Shown: in pieces, positions 16,720 to 23,819 of the stretch | Numbering within the stretch: position 1 is the stretch's first letter | Layout: each line of letters begins with the position of its first letter | Assembly: GCA_025363075.1 (NCBI GenBank) | Contig: JANYEP010000093.1 | Location: 1 to 39,412, forward strand | Direction of reading: 5' to 3' | From: Chitinophagaceae bacterium | GTDB lineage: Bacteria > Bacteroidota > Bacteroidia > Chitinophagales > Chitinophagaceae | Length of the DNA stretch: 39,412 nt | Translations under genes and position numbers: made by a program | The notes under the pieces: model-generated | Database searches by the model: none | Told to the model about the DNA's origin: nothing | Seen by the model: only the letters and a program-made list of their open reading frames with translations

Positions 16720-16778
16720 GCCATAAAGACGCTAAGGCACTAAGTGTAAATTTCTTTGTGTCCTTGTGCCTTTGTGGC
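16720..16778. repeat. Octamer-built palindrome upstream of the first GxxExxY gene
   Basis: Arms at 16720-16744 (GCCATAAA, GACGCTAA, GGCACTAA, G) and 16754-16778 (other strand: GCCACAAA, GGCACAAG, GACACAAA, G) around a 9-nt loop. It fills the gap between the GxxExxY gene and the deoC stop at 16785, again 6 nt from a stop codon. Confidence 0.83.
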
Positions 16779-16784
16779 AACTTA

Positions 16785-17705
16785 TCAATCTATTGAAAAA
16801 TAGTTTGCACTTTGATACACGCCAGTTCTTTCTTTTTCTAATTGCATCAACACATCATTTGCAAGGCTACTTGCACCAAATCTAAACCATTCATTATTCA
16901 TCCAGGCTGTACCTAAAGTTTCTTGCAACATCACTAAATAATGCAATGCCAGCTTGCTTTTGCTAATGCCACCAGCAGGTTTCATTGCAATCATTTTTCC
17001 TGTTTTATAATAAAAATCTCTGATGGCTTCCAGCATTACCAATGTTACAGGCATTGTTGCAGCAGGTGAAATTTTACCTGTCGATGTTTTAATAAAATCA
17101 CCACCAGCATACATTGCAATATCACTTGCCCTGCGTACTTTATCTAATGTAACCAATTCGCCCGTTTCAAGAATTACCTTTAAACGTGCAGTACCACAAG
17201 CTTCTTTAATAGCAGCAATTTCATCAAACACAAAATTGTATTCTCCTTCTAAAAATTTACCCCGACTAATTACCATATCAATCTCATCGGCACCTTCGGC
17301 AACAGCAAATTTTGTATCCCTGATTTTTACATCAAGCGGTGCTTGTCCACTTGGAAAAGCAGTTGCCACAGCGGCCACTTTAACACCACTATTCCCTAAA
17401 GCTTGCTTTGCAATTTTTACCATTGACGGATACACGCAAATGGCTGCAACTGTTGGTAAGCCTGGGTATGAGTCGTGTAAATGTTGTGCTTTATAGCAGA
17501 GTTGTTGAACCTTTCCTTTGGTATCTTTTCCTTCCAAAGTGGTAAGGTCAATCATATTTAAAGTAAGCAATAAACCATTTAATTTGGTTTCTGCCTTGAT
17601 GCTTCTTTTGGTAAAACGTGAAGCTCTTTCTTCAACGCCAACCTGATCTATTCTTGGAGAAATAGAAAAATCTGGAATGGCAATAGATGTATTTGTAGCA
17701 ACCAT
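16785..17705 (-). CDS. deoC: Deoxyribose-phosphate aldolase
   Basis: Cleaves 2-deoxyribose-5-phosphate to acetaldehyde and glyceraldehyde-3-phosphate in deoxynucleoside breakdown. The class I aldolase signatures are present: AVATAFPSGQ, EIDMVISRG with the catalytic Asp, FIKTSTGK with the Schiff-base Lys, and MKPAGGISK with the second Lys. From the ATG at 17705 it has 306 residues, the long form of the family. The frame continues upstream to 17777, but a -7 promoter element (17724-17731) lies inside that extension and the extra 24 residues are hydrophobic and unrelated. With the downstream ALDH genes it suggests a deoxyribose-utilisation cluster. Confidence 0.93.
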   Translation of the reverse strand: MVATNTSIAIPDFSISPRIDQVGVEERASRFTKRSIKAETKLNGLLLTLNMIDLTTLEGKDTKGKVQQLCYKAQHLHDSYPGLPTVAAICVYPSMVKIAKQALGNSGVKVAAVATAFPSGQAPLDVKIRDTKFAVAEGADEIDMVISRGKFLEGEYNFVFDEIAAIKEACGTARLKVILETGELVTLDKVRRASDIAMYAGGDFIKTSTGKISPAATMPVTLVMLEAIRDFYYKTGKMIAMKPAGGISKSKLALHYLVMLQETLGTAWMNNEWFRFGASSLANDVLMQLEKERTGVYQSANYFSID

Positions 17706-17723
17706 ATTTTTAAGTGTAATTTT

Positions 17724-17731
17724 CAAAAGTA
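17724..17731 (-). promoter_or_regulatory. deoC: -7 promoter element of deoC
   Basis: TACTTTTG on the minus strand matches TAnnTTTG, 18 nt before the ATG at 17705. It decides against the longer frame starting at 17777. The -33 half is not clear. Confidence 0.45.
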
Positions 17732-17783
17732 GTAGAAAAGTGGCTACAATTTTCTGTGGTAGATAATTTGGGTACATAAATTA

Positions 17784-17869
17784 TTTTCCATATTTCGGTT
17801 GGTGTGACACCAACCGATAACCTACACTATTGGTTTGTGTCCTCACAAACCAGCATAGAATATGGAAAA
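17784..17869. repeat. Branched palindromic element with two nested hairpins
   Basis: An outer 10-bp inverted repeat, TTTTCCATAT (17784-17793) and ATATGGAAAA (17860-17869), encloses two perfect hairpins: 17796-17816 (10-bp arms, CGGTTGGTGT and its complement, 1-nt loop) and 17831-17852 (9-bp arms, TGGTTTGTG and its complement, 4-nt loop). The fold is a three-way junction. It sits between the 17926 gene stop and the deoC promoter and resembles a miniature repeat element more than a terminator, because no T-tract follows closely. Confidence 0.75.
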
Positions 17870-17925
17870 AAAATTATTCACCCGATAATTTGGAGTTAAT
17901 AATGCAGATGTAAATATTAAAAATA

Positions 17926-19485
17926 TTAGTGCCTTCTGCTTTTGCTGGCTTTGTATTTATCGTAAATGATGGTTGCCATTGGTTTTTCGTAAACCTTGCT
18001 TTCAACCCACGAAATAATGTCTAAGTAAGCGAACGACCTTGTTTCAAAACGATTTTTTTCAAGGTATTTTATTTTCTCTAAAAGCTTTACAAACTCTGGC
18101 TTTAGCTTGCGTGGCGATATATTGAACGTATCTCTTAAAAATCTAAAGATTGCTTCTTCAACAACAGTTAAATTTTTCATTTTTGCCATAAATCTATACA
18201 CAGATTTTGTTAAAGATTCAATGATAGAATCATTGCCTAATTCGTAGTGCGACATTAAATGCAACAACCTTGCATAGCATTGCAAATCGTAACGTAAATC
18301 TTCGTGGGCATTGATAATGATGTTTAAATAATCTATGGCTTTGTCGTAATCTCCATTGCCAAAATGCAGCGAAGCAATTTTATAGTTAAACACCACAATC
18401 CTGTGCCTGTCAACAAAAAGTGCATACTCTTTCAGCTCTTCCTTTAAGGATGGCACAAGCTTCAAACCCTCGCTGAACGTGCCTTTCATTAAGTGCTGGT
18501 TAACTTTTGCACTATTGATATAGATGGAGGTATGAACCCTGAAGTTGTCATGCAATTGTGCAGTATCTGTTTTAAAAAATTGTTCAAATTGATATAACAC
18601 AACCTCAAATTTTTTAAAATGCCTCAAGTCAAACAAGGCATTCAGCAGCGTGTGCATTCCCTTAATGTAATGTCCTGTTTCTACTGCTACCATTGATTTG
18701 TCTTCCACAAATAAATCAATCCACTTTTGGCTGTACCTGTAATACATTAAGAAATCCTGACGAATAAATGCGTACCAGCAATAGCTTTGGTAGAAGTACA
18801 ATTTTTCGTAAAAACCATCCACATCATTTTCACTTGGTGGCACATAGCTTTTAAAATATTCCTTTATATCCTTTTCGTCAGCTACATTTCTTGCGTGTCC
18901 ATATTGCACATACCAACGATACAACATCAATGCAAGGTTTGAGAGGCGAGTTACCCTATCAATATGCCCACTTATTTCAAGTGCTTCATTAGTAAGCACA
19001 GCAGTTCTATCTATGGAGCTGCGTGTTATATGCAGTGTTTCAATTTTTTTTTCCAAAGAAATTACCTGAGCCATAAAGTTGAACTTCTGGTTGGCTCTTG
19101 CTACTTCCTTTGCTTTTTCTAAAATCTTGAGTGCCTGAATCTTTAATCCTTTGTTGTATAAAAGGCGGGCATAATCGAGGTTTTCGCTCAACTGCAAGTC
19201 TATGTTTTCAGTGGTTTTAAGCAAACGAAGGGCTGATAATATTTGCTTATATAAATGCGATTTTAAGTTTGCCAATTGTGGCTTTTCTACAGATGGAAGT
19301 TTCTTCAGCAAAAGCTTTTCGTCATAATCATCTGGTAATTTATCCAACACATCAAAAAGCTGCACAATTTTTAAATCATCTTTTGCCGAACTTCTTTTTA
19401 TATAGAGCTTAAAATGCCGCTTCTCTGCCTTTTGCAAAGATTTTATTAACTGAAATAATATATCTGTTGAGCGGTTGGACATCAT
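17926..19485 (-). CDS. Large all-helical protein of unknown function (TPR-like)
   Basis: The 519 residues have no signal peptide or membrane helix. The sequence is helical throughout, with TPR-like pairs such as NLDYARLLYNKGLKIQALKI, YKIASLHFGNGDYDKAIDYL and LQCYARLLHLMSHYELGNDS. The N-terminal part (ILFQLIKSLQKAEKRHFKLY, then KSHLYKQILSALRLL) is a pattern I associate with conserved Bacteroidota cytoplasmic proteins without assigned role. It probably serves as a protein-binding scaffold. The gene is alone on its transcript, with a 350-bp gap upstream. Confidence 0.75.
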   Translation of the reverse strand: MMSNRSTDILFQLIKSLQKAEKRHFKLYIKRSSAKDDLKIVQLFDVLDKLPDDYDEKLLLKKLPSVEKPQLANLKSHLYKQILSALRLLKTTENIDLQLSENLDYARLLYNKGLKIQALKILEKAKEVARANQKFNFMAQVISLEKKIETLHITRSSIDRTAVLTNEALEISGHIDRVTRLSNLALMLYRWYVQYGHARNVADEKDIKEYFKSYVPPSENDVDGFYEKLYFYQSYCWYAFIRQDFLMYYRYSQKWIDLFVEDKSMVAVETGHYIKGMHTLLNALFDLRHFKKFEVVLYQFEQFFKTDTAQLHDNFRVHTSIYINSAKVNQHLMKGTFSEGLKLVPSLKEELKEYALFVDRHRIVVFNYKIASLHFGNGDYDKAIDYLNIIINAHEDLRYDLQCYARLLHLMSHYELGNDSIIESLTKSVYRFMAKMKNLTVVEEAIFRFLRDTFNISPRKLKPEFVKLLEKIKYLEKNRFETRSFAYLDIISWVESKVYEKPMATIIYDKYKASKSRRH

Positions 19486-19536
19486 TAAAAAATTTACTCA
19501 AAAATCAATGCCAGCAATGGTTTTAACATTTTTTTA

Positions 19537-19569
19537 AAAGTTTTGCCATAATAAATTATGGCAAACTTT
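19537..19569. repeat. Inverted repeat between divergent transcripts
   Basis: Arms 19537-19552 and 19555-19569 are complementary over 15 bp with one bulged T and a 2-nt centre (core TTTGCCATAAT and its complement). It lies 52 bp from the 19485 start and 26 bp before the -7 element of the plus-strand RNA, so it could be an operator for either or a hairpin. Confidence 0.55.
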
Positions 19570-19594
19570 AGTTTTTTAACCTGCGTGACTTGTC

Positions 19595-19602
19595 TATTTT
19601 TG
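19595..19602 (+). promoter_or_regulatory. -7 promoter element of the psuG leader RNA
   Basis: TATTTTTG matches TAnnTTTG and predicts transcription from about 19609. A convincing -33 element is not seen. Confidence 0.45.
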
Positions 19603-19608
19603 ACTTAT

Positions 19609-19754
19609 CAAATTCAAAATGGCTAGCAATCGAGAGAAAGAGAATCGTTAGAGGCCGAGAAATACAAAATTTTAGTTCTTTAGAACTCAGAACTTTTTTC
19701 ATATGGCAAGCAATCGTTAGAGGCTGCCCTGTTTCTACAGGGGAGCCCTTTTTT
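19609..19754 (+). ncRNA. Structured RNA with tandem motif and intrinsic terminator (candidate psuG riboregulator)
   Basis: The region contains two related segments. ATGGCTAGCAATCG (19619-19632) and AATCGTTAGAGGC (19643-19655) are separated in the first, while in the second (19703-19726) the same pieces are fused as ATGGCAAGCAATCG running into TTAGAGGC. The second segment can fold as GGC-A-AGC (705-711) against GCTGCC (723-728), with the conserved AATCGTTAGAG as loop. That pairing uses the 5' arm of the terminator at 19722-19754, so the two folds exclude each other. psuG begins 81 nt further on. It could be a riboswitch-like attenuator or a free-standing small RNA; no known family was recognised, and 6S RNA was considered. 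Ends are inferred. Confidence 0.55.
19722..19754 (+). terminator. Intrinsic terminator of the psuG leader RNA
   Basis: Stem GGCT/AGCC and CCCTGT/ACAGGG with one G-G mismatch and a TTCT loop (19722-19747), followed by C and six T (749-754). Its 5' arm is shared with an alternative hairpin. Confidence 0.8.
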
Positions 19755-19835
19755 ATTTAGGCGTTGCAAAGAAAGGAGCTTATAGTTGAATTGCGAAAAA
19801 AAACTTTATTTTACATCTTTAACGCAATCTAAATA

Positions 19836-20747
19836 ATGTCAAACACTTTCTTCAAAATTCATCCTACAATTCAAGAAGCATTAGAAAATAATATGCCTGT
19901 TGTTGCTCTTGAAAGCACTATTATTTCTCACGGAATGCCTTATCCCAAAAACGTTGAAACAGCCTTGTCTGTTGAAAATATTATCAGGGATAATGGTGCA
20001 ATGCCTGCAACTATTGCCATCATTAATGGTAAATGTTGCGTTGGATTATCGGCAGATGAAATTGAAACTTTTGGCAAAGAAAAAGATGTGTGGAAAGTGA
20101 GTCTGCGTGATATGCCTTATGTAGTGAGTAAAAAACTTTTTGGAGCTACAACCGTTGCTGCCACTATGCGTATTGCAGCAATGGCTGGCATAAAAATATT
20201 TGTAACTGGTGGCATTGGTGGTGTGCATCGTGGTGCAGAAACAACAATGGATATTAGTGCCGACCTTACAGAAATGGCTCAAACAAGCGTGGCTGTTGTT
20301 TCTGCTGGCATTAAATCAATTTTAGATATTGGATTAACATTGGAATATTTAGAAACATTGGGGATTCCTGTGGTTACTTACCAACAAGAAATATTCCCAA
20401 GTTTTTATTCAAATGAAAGCAATTTTAAAACACCGTTGCAATTAGATTCTGCAAAAGAAATTGCAACAATGCTTAACACAAAATGGACTTTAGGTTTAAA
20501 TGGTTCTGTATTAATTGCAAACCCGATTCCAAAAGAAGTTGAAATGCCAGCAACACAGGTGGAACAGCATATTCAAGAAGCGTTGGCAGCCGCAGAGGCA
20601 AATAATATTAAAGGCAAGGAAGTAACACCTTTTATACTTCAATATATTGCTAAACACACTGGTGGTGAGAGTTTAGAAGCAAATATTGCTCTTATAAAGC
20701 ATAACGCAAAGTTGGGTGCAGAAATAGCAAAAGAAATAGTAAAATAA
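19836..20747 (+). CDS. psuG: Pseudouridine-5'-phosphate glycosidase
   Basis: Splits the C-glycosidic bond of pseudouridine 5'-phosphate to uracil and ribose-5-phosphate. The 303 residues match the family in length and motifs: ALESTIISHGMPYPKN (24-39), MPATIAIINGK, VTGGIGGVHRGAETTMDIS, the catalytic-site SAGIKSILDIG and GVPVVTYQ-like GIPVVTYQQEIFPSFY. The usual partner, pseudouridine kinase, is not adjacent. An RNA with a terminator lies directly upstream and could control expression. A degenerate repeat (20751-20777) follows the stop by 3 nt. Confidence 0.95.
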   Translation: MSNTFFKIHPTIQEALENNMPVVALESTIISHGMPYPKNVETALSVENIIRDNGAMPATIAIINGKCCVGLSADEIETFGKEKDVWKVSLRDMPYVVSKKLFGATTVAATMRIAAMAGIKIFVTGGIGGVHRGAETTMDISADLTEMAQTSVAVVSAGIKSILDIGLTLEYLETLGIPVVTYQQEIFPSFYSNESNFKTPLQLDSAKEIATMLNTKWTLGLNGSVLIANPIPKEVEMPATQVEQHIQEALAAAEANNIKGKEVTPFILQYIAKHTGGESLEANIALIKHNAKLGAEIAKEIVK

Positions 20748-20750
20748 ACT

Positions 20751-20777
20751 CTCGCAGAAAATAGTTAATTCGTCGAA
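20751..20777 (+). repeat. Degenerate copy of the 9-mer repeat
   Basis: CTCGCAGAAAATAG then TTAATTCGTCGAA. It matches the arm at 21283-21310 at most positions and has the same orientation. It lies between the psuG stop and the second GxxExxY gene, so that gene has one repeat on each side. Confidence 0.6.
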
Positions 20778-20825
20778 TAATCTTTGGGCAACTTATTTTT
20801 TTATCAACAAAATTGAAGGTCAATT

Positions 20826-20864
20826 AAAATAGTTGCATAGCTAACTATTTTTTATTTAGTTTTG
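20826..20864 (+). promoter_or_regulatory. Hairpin and promoter region of the second GxxExxY gene
   Basis: AAAATAGTT (20826-20834) and AACTATTTT (20843-20851) form a 9-bp inverted repeat. TAGTTTTG (20857-20864) matches TAnnTTTG, with TTG at 20833-20835 about 21 nt upstream. The start codon is 25 nt further. Confidence 0.35.
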
Positions 20865-20888
20865 TTTTAGACATTAATTCAATTTTTA

Positions 20889-21275
20889 GTGATGGAACTT
20901 GATGATTTAACATACAAAATTCGTGGGGCAATGTTTGAAGTTTATAAAGAACTTGGTCCAGGCCTTTTAGAGAGTGTTTATGAAATGGCTTTGATGAAAG
21001 AATTTGATTTGCAAGAAATCAAAGCAAAAAGTCAAGCTGCATTACCTGTTGCCTATAAAGGAGAATATTTAGAGTTAGGTTTTAGGTTTGATATCATAGT
21101 TGAAGGCAAAGTAATTATTGAAATAAAGTCAGTAAAAGAGTTGGAGGATGTTCACAAGAAACAATTGCTTACTTATCTTAAACTAAGTGAATTAAAAATT
21201 GGATTTCTTGTGAACTTTAATTCAAGACATTTAAAGGATAAAGAATCATTGATTAGAATAGTAAACAATTTATAA
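20889..21275 (+). CDS. GxxExxY protein, PD-(D/E)XK nuclease fold (copy 2)
   Basis: Starts at GTG 20889 or, more likely, at the adjacent ATG 20892, giving 127 residues. The name motif is G24-E27-Y30 in GPGLLESVYEMAL. The nuclease-like residues are Asp67 in FRFDIIV and Glu77-Ile-Lys79 in IIEIKSVK, with the same 10-residue Asp-Glu spacing as copy 1, and Gln91 follows. Apart from these motifs it differs strongly from copy 1, so the two are not a recent duplication. The stop lies 7 nt before a perfect 28-bp palindrome. Role unknown; the fold predicts metal-dependent nucleic acid cleavage. Confidence 0.88.
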   Translation: MMELDDLTYKIRGAMFEVYKELGPGLLESVYEMALMKEFDLQEIKAKSQAALPVAYKGEYLELGFRFDIIVEGKVIIEIKSVKELEDVHKKQLLTYLKLSELKIGFLVNFNSRHLKDKESLIRIVNNL

Positions 21276-21282
21276 GATATTG

Positions 21283-21365
21283 CTCGCAGAAAACAGAGAA
21301 TTCGCAGAAATTATCACGCTCTCTAAAACAAAAAATTTTTCTGCGAATTCTCTGTTTTCTGCGAG
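21283..21365. repeat. Perfect 28-bp palindrome after the second GxxExxY gene
   Basis: Arms 21283-21310 and 21338-21365 are exact inverted repeats around a 27-nt loop. Each arm is three 9-bp units, CTCGCAGAA, AACAGAGAA, TTCGCAGAA, plus A. The outer end is 36 nt before the FadN-like start codon, so it would form a strong hairpin in any transcript reading into that gene. Confidence 0.92.
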
Positions 21366-21401
21366 AGAAATAAATCGAAGATTTGTCAAAAGTAAAAGAC
21401 T

Positions 21402-23771
21402 ATGAACAGAAGTATAAAAAAAATTGCAGTACTTGGTAGTGGTGTTATGGGCAGCAGGATTGCTTGCCATTTTGCAGGCATTGGTGTGCAAGTATTGCTA
21501 TTAGATATTCAACCAAAACAAGAAGAAAGTAAAAAAGTTGATGTCAATAAAATTGTAAATGATGCTTTGGCTGCTGCTATAAAAAGTAATCCAAGCCCAG
21601 TGTTTACAAAAGATGTTATAAAGAAAATTACAACTGGAAACTTCACAGATAATATGAAAGACATTGCTACTTGCGATTGGATTATTGAAGTTGTGATTGA
21701 AAGGCTCGATATTAAGCATCAAATTTATGAACAAGTAGAACAATACAGAAAGCCTGGAACCCTTATTACATCTAATACTTCAGGCATTCCTATTCATTTA
21801 TTGTCGCAAGGTAGAAGCGAAGATTTTAAGCAACATTTTTGTGGTACTCACTTCTTTAATCCACCAAGATATTTACGTTTATTAGAAATTATTCCTACAC
21901 CATATACAGACCAAAGCGTAGTCGATTTTTTAATGCACTACGGCGATGTGTTTTTAGGCAAAACAACTGTATTATGCAAAGACACACCTGCTTTTATTGC
22001 TAACAGAATTGGCGTGTTCAGCATTATGAGCATATTTCACATAATGGATAAATTAGGTTTAAATATTGATGAAATTGATGCTTTAACTGGACCGATTATT
22101 GGTCGCCCGAAAAGTGCAACATTCAGAACTGCTGATGTGGTAGGTATTGATACTTTGATAAAAGTTGCAAAAGGTGTTAAGCAAAGTTGTCCCAATGATG
22201 AAGCTAAAAACATTTTTGAAATTCCAGATTGGTTAAACAAAGTTGTTGAGAATAATTGGCTGGGAGATAAGACTGGTCAGGGTTTTTTTAAGAAAACTAA
22301 ATCAGAAAATGGTAAAGAAATTCTAACCCTTGATTTAAAAACTTTAGAGTATAAAGCAAGAGTTAAACCAAAATTTGCATCACTTGAAACAGCAAAACCC
22401 ATTGATGATTTAAAAACAAGACTTAAAACTTTATGTGCTGCAACTGATAAAGCTGGAGAATTTTATAAACAATTTCATTACTCATTATTTTCTTATATCA
22501 GCCATCGCATTCCAGAAATCAGTGATGAATTATACAGGGTTGATGATGCAATGAAAGCTGGTTTTGGTTGGGAAGTTGGGGCTTTTGAAACCTGGGATAT
22601 TTTAGGTGTTGCCAAAAGCATAGAAGCAATGAAAGCCAATGACGTAAAGGTTTCTGCTTGGGTGGAAGAAATGCTGGCAAATGGTTGTACATCTTTTTAT
22701 AAAGTAGAAAATGGTAAGAGATTATTCTATGATATTGCTTCAAAATCTTACAAAAACAATTTATCTCAAGAATCATTTTTAATATTAAAAAATAATAGCG
22801 ATAAGGTTGTTTGGAAAAATAGTAATTGTACTTTATATGATATTGGTGATGATGTTGTAGGCTTGGAATGGAATACAAAAATGAACACTATTGGAGGTGA
22901 AGTTTTAGAAGGTATTAATAAGTCAATTGCCATTGCAGAAGAAAAATTTAAAGGATTGGTGATAGCAAATGATGGTGCAAATTTTAGTGCAGGTGCCAAT
23001 GTAGGAATGATTTTTATGTTTGCCATTGAGCAAGAATATGACGAGTTGGATATGGCAATTCGTATGTTTCAAAACACAATGATGCGTTGCCGATATTCAA
23101 GCATACCAGTAGTTACAGCCCCTCATGGCCTAACTTTAGGTGGTGGTTGCGAAATGAATTTGCACGCCGATAAAGTGTGTGCTGCTGCTGAAACTTATAT
23201 TGGTTTGGTGGAGTTGGGTGTAGGCTTAATTCCTGGTGGTGGTGGCACAAAAGAATTTGTGTTAAGAGCAAGTGATGATTTGCATAAAGATGAACCAGAA
23301 ACTAATACTTTAAAAGAAAGGTTTTTTGCTATTGCTACTGCAAAAGTGGCTACCAGTGCAGCAGAAGCCTTTGATATGGGTATATTAAAAAAAGGGAAAG
23401 ATGAAATTGTAATGAATGTTGCAAGAAGAATTTCTATTGCAAAAAAATCTGCAATAGAATTATATGATGCAGGTTATACAATGCCCACCAAACGCAATGA
23501 TATTAAAATTTTGGGAAGAAGTGGTTTAGGTGCAATGCTTGCAGGAATTAATGGAATGCAGCGAGGAAATTATGCAACAGAATACGATGCTCTCGTAGCA
23601 AAAAAATTAGCTTATGTAATGTGTGGTGGAGATTTAAGCGAAACACAAAATGTGAGCGAACAATATTTATTAGATTTAGAAAGAGAAGCATTTCTATCTC
23701 TTTGTGGCGAAAGAAAAACATTAGAGCGAATACAAAGTGTGTTAAAAACTGGCAAGCCTTTGAGGAATTAG
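21402..23771 (+). CDS. 3-hydroxyacyl-CoA dehydrogenase / enoyl-CoA hydratase (FadN-like)
   Basis: A 789-residue bifunctional beta-oxidation protein with the dehydrogenase first and hydratase last, the order and length of FadN rather than FadB. The Rossmann motif is GSGVMG (12-17). HFFNPPRYLRLLEIIPT and NRIGVFS mark the dehydrogenase core. The crotonase part (about 480-680) has SAGANVG for the oxyanion hole, HGLTLGGGCEMNL and GLVELGVGLIPGGGGT, with both catalytic Glu. It hydrates trans-enoyl-CoA and oxidises the 3-hydroxyacyl-CoA. The usual neighbours, a thiolase and acyl-CoA dehydrogenase, are not in the window. A palindrome and the GxxExxY gene lie directly upstream. Confidence 0.92.
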   Translation: MNRSIKKIAVLGSGVMGSRIACHFAGIGVQVLLLDIQPKQEESKKVDVNKIVNDALAAAIKSNPSPVFTKDVIKKITTGNFTDNMKDIATCDWIIEVVIERLDIKHQIYEQVEQYRKPGTLITSNTSGIPIHLLSQGRSEDFKQHFCGTHFFNPPRYLRLLEIIPTPYTDQSVVDFLMHYGDVFLGKTTVLCKDTPAFIANRIGVFSIMSIFHIMDKLGLNIDEIDALTGPIIGRPKSATFRTADVVGIDTLIKVAKGVKQSCPNDEAKNIFEIPDWLNKVVENNWLGDKTGQGFFKKTKSENGKEILTLDLKTLEYKARVKPKFASLETAKPIDDLKTRLKTLCAATDKAGEFYKQFHYSLFSYISHRIPEISDELYRVDDAMKAGFGWEVGAFETWDILGVAKSIEAMKANDVKVSAWVEEMLANGCTSFYKVENGKRLFYDIASKSYKNNLSQESFLILKNNSDKVVWKNSNCTLYDIGDDVVGLEWNTKMNTIGGEVLEGINKSIAIAEEKFKGLVIANDGANFSAGANVGMIFMFAIEQEYDELDMAIRMFQNTMMRCRYSSIPVVTAPHGLTLGGGCEMNLHADKVCAAAETYIGLVELGVGLIPGGGGTKEFVLRASDDLHKDEPETNTLKERFFAIATAKVATSAAEAFDMGILKKGKDEIVMNVARRISIAKKSAIELYDAGYTMPTKRNDIKILGRSGLGAMLAGINGMQRGNYATEYDALVAKKLAYVMCGGDLSETQNVSEQYLLDLEREAFLSLCGERKTLERIQSVLKTGKPLRN

Positions 23772-23819
23772 AAAACAATAGGAACAGCACTAATTTCAAT
23801 ATGTTTCACTTTCTAAACA

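Larger units (their letters stand above)
19486..19835. other. 350-bp gene-free region: inverted repeat, structured RNA, psuG leader
   Basis: This gap separates the divergent genes at 19485 and 19836. It holds an inverted repeat (19537-19569), a promoter-like element (19595-19602), a structured transcript with terminator (19609-19754) and an AT-rich stretch of about 80 bp before psuG that may carry the gene's own promoter. No credible protein frame is seen. Confidence 0.7.

Noticed and set aside
16210-16778. CRISPR array
   Set aside because: The repeats are inverted, irregularly spaced and separated by a gene; no regular direct repeats with unique spacers and no cas genes.
16785-17777. Longer deoC product starting at 17777
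   Set aside because: The extra 24 residues are hydrophobic and unrelated to the family, and a promoter element lies inside the extension.
19609-19754. 6S RNA, tmRNA or SRP RNA
   Set aside because: The 5' and 3' ends do not form the long closing stem of 6S RNA, and no tmRNA or SRP signature is seen. 6S remains possible without a covariance search.
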